Positions 54,706 to 64,000 of a DNA stretch of 64,000 bases are shown here, in pieces (positions within the stretch are counted from its first letter, which is position 1; the number at the start of each line of letters is the position of its first letter). The position numbers were made by a program, and so were the translations under genes. Under the pieces are notes generated by a model that saw nothing but the letters and a program-made list of their open reading frames with translations, searched no databases and had not been told where the DNA came from. This DNA comes from Macrosoma leucophasiata (lineage: Eukaryota > Arthropoda > Insecta > Lepidoptera > Hedylidae), in contig JAWQUS010000004.1 of NCBI GenBank assembly GCA_036365455.1, positions 4,905,501 to 4,969,500 on the forward strand, written 5' to 3'.

Positions 54706-55143
54706 TACTAATATTATAAATGTGAAAGTCTGTTTGTATGTTTGTTTGTCCGTTTTTCACGCCATAACCACAGTACAAATATGAACAGTTTTGGAAACTA
54801 CGTACAAAACGTTGAAATGTCACACTCACACAAACATGCGCATCGACGAGGCCTCTAAGCTGTTCTCGCGGTGCTGCAGTACTGAGTCACTCGCTTCATC
54901 GAGCGTCGATGCGCATGTTTGTGTTAGTGTGCCGTTTCGAATGTTTTGGACATAGTTTCCATACTGTTCATATTTGTACTGCGTCATATCGGAGCAACCG
55001 ATTGGTGTGATTTTTTATGTAGAGATACTTGAAGAGGTGAGAGTGACATAGGCTATATATATATTTGTTTCCTTATATTCCCTCACCCCTTTTAAATAGG
55101 GAATGTAACACTGCAGCCGTGCGAAGCCAAGGCGAGCGGCTAA
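54706..55143 (+). mobile_element. Helitron-like element L split by a MITE
   Basis: TTCATACTAATATTATAAAT, GTCTGTTTGTATGTTTGTTT, then after the MITE TCGGAGCAACCGATTGGTGT and a degraded hairpin end GCGAAGCCAAGGCGAGCGG with CTAA^T. Confidence 0.55.
54772..54980. mobile_element. family M fold-back MITE
   Basis: 209 bp. AGTACAAATATGAACAGT at the left and its complement ACTGTTCATATTTGTACT at the right, with imperfect pairing for about 75 bp each side up to CATGCGCATCGACG / CGTCGATGCGCATG. Lies inside a Helitron-like copy. No ORF. Confidence 0.8.
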
Positions 55144-55402
55144 TAGAAATATAATTTACACATACATTCGCGTGGTATCCAATTATGTTACCCATCACAG
55201 CGAGAATATTTTTCATAAAACCAGTACCACATAATTTATTTTTTCTAAAAATACCCAGAAAAAGATAGACGATTGTGAAATACATGTCTTTTTGCCGTTA
55301 CTGAATTGGATGAAATAAAAAGGTCTGAAATACCTTACTTGTGTAGGCACCAGGACAGACATTCGAATGACGAGATTGTTTTATGTCGAAGGATTGAGAG
55401 AC
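55144..55402. other. no recognised feature
   Basis: Nothing recognised. Confidence 0.35.
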
Positions 55403-55636
55403 ACGTAATGCTTCGGAGGGCACGTAAAACCGTCCGCCCTGGTTACTATCGATAGATAGCAGTCGTCAAACCTTATGGGCGGTTTGAAAACATCCGACAG
55501 TGGGTTGGCCACTTACCCCTATCTCTACCAAACCGCATTGGAGCACCGTGGTGGAGAAAGCTCCAGGCCTCCTCCCAAGAAGGGGAGAGACTCGTGCCCA
55601 GCAGTGGGTCGAATCAACAGTTGCCCTTATTATTAT
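55403..55636 (+). mobile_element. family D SINE, 5'-truncated
   Basis: Begins at ATGCTTCGGAGGGCACGT, after the 5S-like head, and runs through ATCGATAGATAGCAGTCGTC, CATCCGACAGTGGGTTGGCC and CGTGCCCAGCAGTGGG to a TTATTATTATTG tail. Confidence 0.82.
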
Positions 55637-55849
55637 TGAGAGACAAGCCGACGGGATACCTGATGGAGAACAGGGACATACAAGGGAGTTGCCAACACGC
55701 TGCCAGCTGTGAAGGACTCTTGAGCGGCCAATTTTGAAGAACCATATTGTAACGCCAAGAACCTTGGAAGGAAGTTAGAAGAAAAGGAGAAGGTTTAGCA
55801 AAAATGTGCGAAGGTTTTCACATTTCGGTAGGTAAATACGGAAACTCAG
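55637..55849. other. no recognised feature
   Basis: Reading frames overlapping the D tail are not genes. Confidence 0.35.
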
Positions 55850-56240
55850 TGGTTCTTTAGTCATATTTCTAGGTCCTAATACGATCACTTTGTTGTGCGT
55901 CCGTCCGTCGGTCTGTCAAATCGCTTTTTCTCAGGAACATGTACAGGTATTAAGCTGAAATTTCAATCAAATACTCTAGTGTACTGTCCCTTGAAGCTGT
56001 GAAAATAACAAACTTCTAAGGCAACGCATTCAGAATACACAGCCGTTTATGCCGCAAATTTTCGAAACACCAAAGGGAATGAAAACCTACAGGGTACCTA
56101 CTTGCCATGAAATTGCGGGAACTCAATTTTTTTTATTACATCACGTAACAAAAATATTTTTACTTATAAATCTACAGGTTTGTCGTAACCCACGGTGCGC
56201 GAGTTCAACTTGCACTTGGTTTTTTTTCAATTTTACTAAA
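55850..56240 (+). repeat. dispersed ~390 bp repeat
   Basis: ATACGATCACTTTGTTGTGC, GTACTGTCCCTTGAAGCTGT, ACAGCCGTTTATGCCGCAAA and CGGTGCGCGAGTTCAACTTG are blocks I recognise from a widespread lepidopteran repeat. Class unknown; single copy in this window. Confidence 0.5.
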
Positions 56241-56462
56241 GATTTTTTAAAATACGCAAATATGATTTCTACAAAATGAACAATCAGTTAAACGTTACAT
56301 GTTTTACTAGCAGAAAAGGGTTGTCACAAACAAACAGGACGCATTATTAAGGATACCATTTTATCCGTCTGGCTTCGAAACCCTATAAAAGGTTATTCAA
56401 ATGTAAGCACCATTCACCGGGGCGCCGACTGTCAATACTTTACGTAGTATTCTTTATTGTAT

Positions 56463-56570
56463 TTTTAGGGTTCCGTACATTAAAAGGAAAAAACAGAATC
56501 CTTATAAGATCACTCGTGTGTTTCTATGTTTGTCTGTTCGTCTATATATCTTGTCGTAATGATAAATTGG
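56463..56570 (+). repeat. family K repeat start
   Basis: TTTAGGGTTCCGTACATTAA, AAACAGAATCCTTATAAGAT, TGTTTGTCTGTTCG match the typical beginning of the AGGGTTCCGTA repeats. Confidence 0.5.
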
Positions 56571-56796
56571 TAATTTTTTTTTTTGTAATACCTATGATAT
56601 CTTGTGATATATCGTGAAATAGTCCATATTGTAAGGATCTAAAAATACTTTCCTTGTATTTTAACATAGGTATAATAATGTATAGGTAAATCAAAATTGA
56701 CCACTGTCCCTTTATGGCTAAAACCAATTGCCCATGGCCACATTAAAAAAAAAAACATTTTATAGTTCTTCGTCTGTCATTGAGCATTATATTTAT

Positions 56797-57005
56797 CAGC
56801 CGAAAGATGTCCAACTCCTCCCCATAAGGGGGGGGGGATATGCTTGGCATGCGGATTGGCTCAGTGAAGATAGTTTTATCGCACGACGCTGCTGCCCATC
56901 TTGCGTTATTGCACTTACTTCAGCCCCATTGGAATGGTTTATTCGCCACTGTTCGGCTGACTGATTGCAGTGATGGAATAATTCTCTGCCAGAAGAAGAA
57001 AATTC
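56797..57005 (+). mobile_element. family F repeat, uninterrupted
   Basis: CAGCCGAAAGATGTCCAAC, a G10 run at 56828-56838, GCATGCGGATTGGC, GACGCTGCTGCCCATCTTGC, CCCCATTGGAATGG and TCTGCCAGAAGAAGAAA. It serves as the reference for the copy split by RTE at 29708-31040. Confidence 0.65.
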
Positions 57006-57433
57006 AGTCGCTAGTGGGCGGTGGAGTCGTCATGTCCTTACGCCAGTTTCTATATCTTTAGCTTACATGAAAACCTATGAGCAGCCTATGGTATTTATGA
57101 TAACAGAAAATTCAATAATTATACGGAACCCAATGAACGCAAGTGTTACTCGCATTTGGCCGGTTTTTTATCTTTATTTTGTTAGCAGAACTCGAAACGA
57201 CCCATTTATGAGTGTTTAATGGGGTAATCAAATGTTACCTTGCCTGAAGTTGGAAGTCGTTGTGGTATCTGAACAAATTATTGATCATTACGGATTCTTG
57301 CGAACAATAAAAGGTATATTTGTTTTATTGATGGACCTGAATTTAACAATACGCAGTTAACAAAAGTAACAATGTCCGAGGGCAGTGTACACAAGAGTTC
57401 ATTGTTACTGTACTCCATGTCCTATTAATTAAC
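57006..57433. other. no recognised feature
   Basis: Nothing recognised. Confidence 0.4.
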
Positions 57434-57500
57434 TCAGTTCACATTGATGCTAAGTGAACACTGATAAGTTGGATCACTATTGCGTCTCAGGCCTTGGGAC
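57434..57500 (-). mobile_element. family A fragment, weak
   Basis: AGTTCACATTGATGCTAAGT and TCTCAGGCCTTGGG recall A on the reverse strand; the rest is unlike it. Confidence 0.35.
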
Positions 57501-57551
57501 ACCCAAGGACTAAGACACGTCCGACTTACAGAAATCAAGTTGGAATCCAAA

Positions 57552-58130
57552 ATATTTCACATCGGGGCAGCTATTACAGGTTTATAAGGCCCAAGTGCGG
57601 CGCCATCTGGAATACTGCTCTCATTTGTGGGCAGGAACCCTCAAATACCAGCTTGATCCACTTGACTCCCTACAGAGATGCGCTCTTCGTATCGTTAACG
57701 ATCCAAGACTTACTGACAGGCTCGAACATCTGAGCCTGCGCAGAAACATTGGGAGTATATGCGTTTTATCGTCTCTACAACGGTGAGTGCTCTGCTGAAC
57801 TGTTCGATATGGTGCCTCCGTCTCATTTCCTACATCGCACTACCCGCCAAAGAGAGAAGGTCCACCCTCGACCACTGGACACCTGGCAGTGGTCAACGGT
57901 GCGGTTGCGCGTCAATTTGTGCCCATAACGTGTAAATTGTGCAGCAAACTTCCTTCTGATGCGTTCCTTTAGTGCTACAATATGAGTTTCTTAAAAATTC
58001 GCATCAAAAACGTGATTCAGGGCTGGCAGCTCGTTGGCACGCCCCTGGTGTTGCAAATGTTCATATTCATAGGCGACGGTGACCACTTTCCACCAAGGGC
58101 CCGTCTGCTAACCTGTTAACCTAATGACAT
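57552..58130 (+). pseudogene. CR1/jockey-like LINE, RT C-terminal fragment
   Basis: Same family as 1235-3012, starting at the block after the RT active site. It reads YFTSGQLLQVYKAQVRR, LEYCSHLWAGTLKYQLDPLD, RCALRIVNDPRLTDRLEHLS, then a frameshift near 57765 and scattered stops. The 3' end CTAATGACATAAAAAA is retained. Severe 5' truncation. Confidence 0.85.
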
Positions 58131-59357
58131 AAAAAATCTGCATGAAATGCATCCGAACCATTCAGCCATTGAATCACCCGGACCCTTCCGATCCTGTAAA
58201 CGTCTGACAATTTTGTTAACAGTTTATTAGATCAGATATTAAAAGTTAAGTGCTAGAACCACGTTAGAACAATATCAATTACCATTAAGCGTTTCATCTT
58301 AGCTCTATAAATGAATCAGACAGGGTGATTGTGATTACAGAAAATGGTTCCAGACGCACGATTAGCGACACTTTAAACTATCACCATTATAGTTGGAATC
58401 TATGTGTCTTAAAGGCAAAGTGTAGAAAATTTCAGATGGTTCAATTTAAAAACTTATTCGTAAACGTATCTTAATAACTGTAAGGCGATGCCATACATTT
58501 TGTTATATATCACAACAGTAGAATCAGCATTAAATTCAACATTTACCTAGTCGACCCAATAATGTTTCAGCTCGCTCTTTTATAACATTTATCATAATGT
58601 CATTGTTGTTCACATGTAAAGTTGATATCCATCCGAACTACTTACATGGTCCTTCGAGCCGAATATGAACCAGCGACCTATTGATATACAGTCCACCAGT
58701 AGCTAACACTCTTTTTAAGGACTTAAAAAAGGAGGAAGTTTCTCAATTCGATCGTACGTTTTTTTTATTTATGTGAATTCGCAGATAACTTCATCGCTTG
58801 TAGACCCGTTTTTGATGACTCTTTTTTTTGTTGGAAAGTAGTTTTCAACGGTTGTCTCAACATATTTTACAAAATAACTAATACCGCCTTCAAAATCTAA
58901 TGATTGCATCCGTAAAAAGTAAAACAGAATAGATTTGTGTGTTAGAGATAGAACCTAGGGCCCAGGCTCCATACATTTCTAAAACAAAAAAGTGATCCAA
59001 GGTTGTCACTACCTAAATGTTTATTAATATTTTCGATCAAAACGAGATTCCACTTAAGAAATTTAAAAATAAATAACTCCTAAGTAGTTCCATTACACCT
59101 CGAGACTTATGCAAATTGTATGTAGTAAGAGACATGATTACAGAAGTGCTTCGCTATCACACGATTAGCACTAAATCCCAACAATCACCGCTATAGTGAG
59201 AATATACGCACAACGTTTCAATGGCCTAGACAATTGCTTTTAAATTAGATCTTCCATTTGTGTCCTAGGGTTTGGCATATATTCCACAGCTGGTGCAGTA
59301 TAAACTAATTGGACCTACTTATGCAATAAGGAACCAACATGTCAAAATCGATTTTTT
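58131..59357. other. no recognised gene or repeat
   Basis: 1.2 kb of AT-rich DNA with nothing recognised. Confidence 0.45.
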
Positions 59358-59645
59358 AATGATGGTAGAGTTCCAGTGTAGGAGTCGGAGGGCGTAGGCA
59401 CCACCGCATTACCTAATCAATCTGCCTCTAAATGGTAGTATTTAGCACTATCGTGTTCTGGTTAGATGGTAATGTAGGGCCCCGTAATAACTAATCACAC
59501 AGACATATCAACTAAGGTCTCAGGGATGGCAACGCATCTGCATTTTGACTTTTGGTCTTTGTGTGGGTGTCTATAGGCTGCAGTCATCACTTCACATCAA
59601 TGTAAACTGCATGCTTATTCGGCTCCTTCATTACATAAATAAAAA
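59358..59645 (+). mobile_element. family A, full length
   Basis: AATGATGGTAGAGTTCCAGT to TTCATTACATAAATAAAAA; moderately diverged. Confidence 0.85.
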
Positions 59646-59830
59646 TACAGTTATGTATAGATTTTTTAAAATTAACTTTAAAGGTCTAACTTGTCTAAAA
59701 GTAGAACTTGGCATGTTTGTGGATGGTTCTTTGTTGCAAAAGTAGGTCCAATTGCGACATGAGTTAGGTTAGGTTAGCGCCAGAGCGGATTTGAGATATT
59801 CGTGTAAATAAGGAAAGCAAATCTATATAG

Positions 59831-60174
59831 CGACGATCCAGTTAGTCCAGCAGCGTGAGACGTCCCTTTGATTCGAAGGGTGGCAGGTTCGATCCGCGCA
59901 CCGAGACAAATATTTGTTTGGCCTACAATTGTTTGATGCGGCTCTGGGTGTTTGTGTATATGTGCTGTGTGTGTACAACGGCACCCACGACACAGGTGTA
60001 TACCTAGTGTGATGCATTGCCACACCTAAGGTGTTATGCCTCTGTGCCGGACATTAACACCGTTACCACCTGTTCAGGACACTGCTCGGTATGATGCTGA
60101 ACATTACCTCAAAGCGGCAAGTAGATAAGTGCTACACCCGCGAGCTCCGTCGTTGGAGCTCTACCACCAATAAA
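59831..60174. mobile_element. composite: family C SINE plus reversed A
   Basis: 59831-60009: full C head (GATCCAGTTAGTCCAGCAGC; box B GGTTCGATCCG) and body to ACCTAGTGTGATG. 60012-60174: reverse-strand A without its poly(A) third (GCCACACCTAAGGTGTTATG to CTACCACCAATAAA). Same order and orientation as at 47648-47873. Confidence 0.75.
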
Positions 60175-60455
60175 AATATATACTGTTTAATTTTATGATC
60201 TATAAGCCGTAAGCTTTTAAAATACTGGCTTCGTTATCAACCTGTATTGAGGGAGTTTTATTATTCAATCGTATAATTTATTAATGAATAAAATGTATTT
60301 GGTTCACCTTGATTTTAAACGGAAGCATGAATCACGTTTAATTTTATTGTCACCAATTTATATCCCATACCCAGTGTTATCCGAAATGCGTAAGCAATCA
60401 TGCACCTTGTTACATGAAAGAAACTTTAATCAGATTCACCGTAAAATTCGCTTTT
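60175..60455. other. no recognised feature
   Basis: Nothing recognised. Confidence 0.35.
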
Positions 60456-60734
60456 TACTGGTGGCTCCAGTGACGGAGCTCGCGGGCGTAAGCACCACCG
60501 CATTACCTAATATACTTGCCGCTAAATAGTAGTGTTCAGCACTATCGTGTTCCGGTTAGGTGGTAATGAACGGCCCTGTAATTTCCGGCACAGAGGCATA
60601 ACACCTTAGGCCTCAGGAGTATAGCGCATCTGCTTTTTCACCTTGGTCTTTGTGAGGGTGTCTATAGGCTGTAGTCATCATTTAACATCAATGTGAACTG
60701 CATGCTTGTTTGCCACTTCCATTACATAAAAAAA
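60456..60734 (+). mobile_element. family A, full length
   Basis: TTACTGGTGGCTCCAGTGAC to CCATTACATAAAAAAA, with only a few short deletions. Confidence 0.87.
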
Positions 60735-60813
60735 TACAGCAGCTGTCTATTAATAAAATGAGAAATGTTTACTGCTTGTTTCTTTTTTTTCATTAAGTGA
60801 AAAACATTGATGG

Positions 60814-60965
60814 TAAATTTAATAGTGAAATACGAAAATCACTTCTGTATGCGACTGTCCTTTTAAATTATTTAAAGACCGGTCCTTTGCGACATAGACG
60901 TTTTTTGAATACGGTCGATTGGACCACTGTTCATTCTTTTTGGTCCGTTCAGACTAAGTACACCC
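60814..60965. repeat. family J repeat
   Basis: Second copy of the repeat at 35826-35960, sharing GAAATACGA..ATCAC, TATGCGACTGTCCTTTTAAA and TTGGTCCGTTCAGACTAAG. Confidence 0.65.
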
Positions 60966-61019
60966 CTAATTTAGTAATCTATTAACATCTAAGTGCCTAC
61001 ACAATAGTAAAGACTTCAA

Positions 61020-61072
61020 TGTTGCCACTCCTGAGGCTTAAGTTTTTATGCCTCTGTACCGGAAGCACTGTA
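61020..61072 (-). mobile_element. family A fragment
   Basis: GTTGCCACTCCTGAGGCTTA and TTATGCCTCTGTACCGGAA match the middle of A on the reverse strand. Confidence 0.65.
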
Positions 61073-61128
61073 GCTCTTTCTGAAGTTAAATGAATTCGTA
61101 ATAATTTAAATCTTGTATCCTAGCTGGT

Positions 61129-61448
61129 GTAGATCGTAAGCGATCTACTCGGTTAAGCTATACGGGTGCAATCGGGTGTATGATGGGTGACCGCTAGTGG
61201 CAAATTAAAATGCGCGTTTCCGTGCTTCAGGGGGCACGTTGAGCCATCGGTCCCGGTTGCTAGCGATAGATAGCAGTCATTTAATCTTGTCGGAGGCCTT
61301 ATGAGCGATTTGAAAAACATCCGACAGCGGGTTGGCCACTAACCCTTATCTCCACCAACCCGCGTTGGTGGAGTGAGCGCCAAGCCTCCTCCCAAAGAAG
61401 GGGAGAGACTCGTGACCAGCAGTGGGACATATCAAGGGTTGCCATTAT
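61129..61448 (+). mobile_element. family D 5S-headed SINE
   Basis: Forward copy used as the uninterrupted reference: TGGTGTAGATCGTAAGCGAT, CTCGGTTAAGCTATACGGGT, TATGATGGGTGACCGCTAG, TAGCGATAGATAGCAGTC, then the body and a TTATTATTATTG tail. Only the first ~15 bases of the head are missing. Confidence 0.82.
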
Positions 61449-61529
61449 TATTATTGTTATATATTATTTCGCATTAACACATGCTTGTAAAATATATTTT
61501 ATTTAAAGAAAAATGGAAAGAAAACTTTT

Positions 61530-61602
61530 ACTTCAGGCGAGACTCGAACTCGCGGCCACTGGGGATCTAGTCCAGTCGCTCTGCCACCATAAGGCAATGC
61601 AA
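61530..61602 (-). repeat. family E tRNA-like head, reverse
   Basis: On the reverse strand ATGGTGGCAGAGCGACTGGA, CTAGATCCCCAGTGGCC and box B GAGTTCGAGTCTC with a T-arm. D-, anticodon- and T-arm-like segments are in order, but the acceptor stem is not credible. Likely a SINE head or tRNA pseudogene. Confidence 0.6.
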
Positions 61603-61637
61603 TAAATTTGAAGGAAAGATTTGACAAATCGGGCAAG

Positions 61638-61673
61638 ACTTCGGTAGCTCAGTTGGAAGAGCGGCTGGACTAG
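61638..61673 (+). repeat. family E tRNA-like head, truncated
   Basis: CTTCGGTAGCTCAGTTGGAA and GAGCGGCTGGACTAGAT form a D-arm and half anticodon arm, then stop. It faces away from the reverse head at 61530-61602. The same arrangement, more decayed, is at 31318-31500. Confidence 0.6.
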
Positions 61674-62368
61674 ATTATTATGATTATTATAAAATATTCG
61701 TTTTTCCGTATGAATTAATGTTGTTTCGCCCTTGTGTCCGTTTTGCCTTTAGGATGGTATTTATGAAAACCGTGAAAGTAGCTAGATATCTCCTAATTAT
61801 AGTTCTGAAGTTTCTAGTAAATTAAATAAAATTTATCTTGGAAATGGCATTCCAACATTATCGCCATAATTCTTTAACTCCTACTTTTTATTATTTAGAC
61901 CGAATGATTTTAAACCGATACTCTCATCATTCACAGAAAGCCTCTTTCAGTGGAAAAAAAAGACAGCCTTTGTTATTCGCCGACAGAGTTGAAAAGGCCG
62001 ATCTATACCTATTGAGAAAAACGCCGCCACAAAAATAAACTCAATACATTCCTACTATTCTCTAACTTTTACCTGCCATGTCTTTTCGTCAGCTATTTTT
62101 ATGACATTAAAATATGGTGGCCTATGAGCGATGACCAACACATAATTCATTCATGATAATTTATTGAGTCATTGCCAATTACGTCATGTCTAATTGGTCA
62201 GTCATGTACTAGATGGAATGTTTCACAAGTGTATGTTTATGCTTGCATGATACCGGTCAATTTAAATGAAAATAATATTGCTTAACTGCTCATGCAAATA
62301 AAGTTAGATGTAGCCATCCAACTGGTAGAGTTACAAGTATTCAGCACTATCTTGCTCGTAGCCTTCCC
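61674..62368. other. no recognised feature
   Basis: A 66-codon frame at 61838-62038 is not recognised and is treated as chance. Confidence 0.4.
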
Positions 62369-62658
62369 TCGCCTCGGTAGCCTAGTGGTAGCAGGCCACT
62401 GGGTTCGATTCCCGGGTAGGGGGTTATCAGAGATAATGGTGAAAAAGCCTTTATCTCTGGTTCTATTGGGATTTTTCCATTTTCTGGAAATTTCCCAGTA
62501 CCTCAAAGTTTGGTAATGTGCCCGGAGATTTCAACAGGCTCGCCACCTGTTACATGGGCCAAAACGTAACCGGCGAATCTTGGGTGTTTGCATGTATGCT
62601 TGAATGCATGCATTTACCTCTGCCTACCCCTTCGGGGATTACAGGCGTGAAGTTACGT
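62369..62658 (+). mobile_element. family B SINE, small head deletion
   Basis: GCCTCGGTAGCCTAGTGGTA, box B GGTTCGATTCC, full body and GGCGTGAAGTTACG. About 25 bases between the two boxes are missing. Confidence 0.85.
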
Positions 62659-62782
62659 GCTCGTACCTACGGTTCTGTAATTGCCGGTACAAAATACATT
62701 ATTTTGTTTTGCTGACTGATATTAAGCCAGGTCTGCACCAAGATTTTGTTTGAAGTTGTTGAAATTTGTTTTTTTTTCTTTT

Positions 62783-62917
62783 TTTTTATGGTATGGAAAT
62801 GGTAAACAAGCATGCAGTTCACATTGATGTTAAGTGATGACTGCAGCCTATAGACACCTACACAAAGACCAAGGTCAAAATGCATATGCGTTGCCACTCC
62901 TGAGGCCTAAGGTGTGA
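62783..62917 (-). mobile_element. family A, 3' half
   Basis: Poly(T) end, GCATGCAGTTCACATTGATG to GAGGCCTAAGGTGTG. It directly abuts the next, forward A copy. Confidence 0.85.
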
Positions 62918-62925
62918 CGGAACCT

Positions 62926-63231
62926 AACTCCAGTGACGGAGCTCGCGGGTGTAGGCACCACCACATTACCTAATATACGAGTACTAGCCGCTACATGGTA
63001 GTGTTCAGCACTATCGTGTTCGGGTCAGGTGGTAATGTACGGCGCTGTTATTTCCTGCATAGAGGTATACACCTTAGGCATATATACACCCCATACACGT
63101 TAGGCCTCACGAGTGGTAACGCTAATCTGCATTTTGACCTTGGTCTTTGTGTGGGTGTCTGTAGGCTGCAGTCATCACTTAACATCAATGTGAACTGCAT
63201 GCTTTTTTGCCACTTCCATTACATAAAATAA
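62926..63231 (+). mobile_element. family A with small insertion
   Basis: CTCCAGTGACGGAGCTCGCG to CCATTACATAAAATAAAA. The first ~15 bases are missing, and there is a ~30 bp duplication around TACACC..TTAGGC at 63068-63105. Confidence 0.85.
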
Positions 63232-63739
63232 AACTAGAAGAACATTAATTAATAATTTTGGTTATCTTTGCAACGTGCACAAAGAAACTGTCTTTAATAA
63301 AACGCTAGCCGCTCTTGAATACTAATGCAATGCTAATTTCACAATCTGTTATTTTTTATCCTTTTCATTTACAGTGACCTTTTATGTTCCTTATCTCACT
63401 TTAATTCTATTAAAACGAATGCATCTCTTAATTTAATATTTATAAATAAGGTAATTCTTGTTTTAAATATCGGATAGATTAGTTATTTGGTATTTTCATA
63501 ATATAAATATGATTGGAGAATCTGTTTAACTAGTTTGCTTGTGACATTATTGTTGTCATTGGCATCTTTTACTCACTATTATTAGAATGTTTGTTTATTT
63601 GTAAGTTTAGCGGACATAGGTTTATTTTTACCATAATTACCTATTTCTTCCGCATTACAGAATAGATACTTGCACGCTTTGGTTTTTCTTGTAGATAATG
63701 CAATTTACAGTATTATCTGCAACTTGGATAGATTAATGG
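63232..63739. other. no recognised feature
   Basis: AT-rich, nothing recognised. Confidence 0.4.
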
Positions 63740-63820
63740 TTACACATAGCTGGCGAGGCAAGTTAAATTAGAGAACATTCAGTTTTCCAATTTGATTGGA
63801 CTGACTCGCCAGCTATGTAA
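63740..63820. mobile_element. possible very short MITE
   Basis: Inverted ends ACATAGCTGGCGAG and CTCGCCAGCTATGT (14 bp exact, longer with mismatches) enclose only ~50 bp. No TSD was established. Confidence 0.35.
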
Positions 63821-63847
63821 ACGTGAAAAAATACATTTTTCAATTTT

Positions 63848-64000
63848 GATAACCCGGTTACTCCAGCGATGTGAGATGACCATTTGATTCGAAGGGTCGC
63901 GGGTTCTATCCCCGCACCGGGAAAAAAATGTTTGTATGGGCTACAGATATTTATTTCGGGTCTGGGTGTTTTTGTTTGTGTTGTATGTGTACAACGGCAC
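63848..64000 (+). mobile_element. family C SINE, cut by the window end
   Basis: Head AACCCGGTTACTCCAGCGAT, box B GGTTCTATCCC, GCACCGGG, and body to GTGTACAACGGCAC. The remainder lies outside the window. Confidence 0.8.

Noticed and set aside
61641..61673. tRNA gene
   Set aside because: D-arm and anticodon-like region stop abruptly; no T-arm or acceptor 3' half.

Overview
This window looks like intergenic or intronic DNA from a lepidopteran (moth or butterfly) nuclear genome. The base composition is AT-rich. The interspersed repeats are ones I associate with Lepidoptera: RTE-type LINEs whose 3' end reads as 'cagccgaaagacgtccactg' on the opposite strand, Helitron-like units ending in a GC-rich hairpin plus CTAGT, several tRNA-headed SINEs, and short hairpin MITEs. 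I could not recognise any intact host protein gene, rRNA gene or functional tRNA gene. The recognisable coding sequences are decayed transposon genes: one CR1/jockey-like reverse transcriptase, several RTE-like endonuclease/reverse transcriptase remnants, and one nearly full-length but defective mariner transposase. No prokaryotic or viral gene, CRISPR array or operon was seen.

I use working family letters because no database could be searched. A: a ~290 bp SINE-like repeat starting at ACTGGTGGTAG and ending ACATAAAA, in more than 30 pieces. B: a ~310 bp tRNA-headed SINE with box B GGTTCGATTCC, 13 pieces. C: a tRNA-headed SINE with box B GGTTCGATCCC, 4 pieces. D: a ~360 bp SINE whose head resembles 5S rRNA, 6 pieces. 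E: paired tRNA-like heads, 2 loci. F: a repeat beginning CAGCCGAAAGA, 3 copies. G: a GGGTTGCAC hairpin MITE. H: a repeat with a CCCGACGTTTCGG core. I: an 8-bp-TSD MITE. J: a repeat with TATGCGACTGTCC. K: AGGGTTCC-type repeats. L: Helitron-like elements. M: a fold-back MITE. N: a LINE 3' end.

Layout. 0-3 kb: A copies and a 5'-truncated CR1/jockey-like LINE. 4-15.6 kb: dense mixed repeats, including a pogo/Tigger-like MITE, a perfect 25-bp-arm hairpin, an internally deleted LTR retroelement with a tRNA-Trp-type primer site, and Helitrons. 15.6-22 kb: sparse. 22.1-23.4 kb: mariner. 24.5-36 kb: the richest part. Here an A copy (25.5-29.3 kb) holds a mariner remnant and a D SINE, and that D SINE holds a 2.8 kb RTE LINE. 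A second RTE lies inside an F repeat (29.7-31 kb), and A copies are split by a hAT-type MITE (33.9 kb) and an RTE tail (34.9 kb). 36-48.5 kb: A, B, D and Helitron copies, including a doubly interrupted A copy and an 88 bp direct duplication near 42 kb. 48.5-54 kb: almost repeat-free, with a CpG-rich patch near 53 kb that is the best candidate for host promoter or first-exon sequence. 54-64 kb: mixed repeats again, with a second CR1/jockey-like tail at 57.5-58.1 kb.

The elements relate mainly as partners and layers. Family A shares its 3' end with the CR1/jockey-like LINE, which suggests that LINE's machinery mobilises A. Eight or more direct-repeat-bounded insertions give a local order of insertion. 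The most notable items are the four-layer nest, the 5S-like SINE family, the deleted LTR element with intact TSD, and family H with 13-14 bp TSDs.
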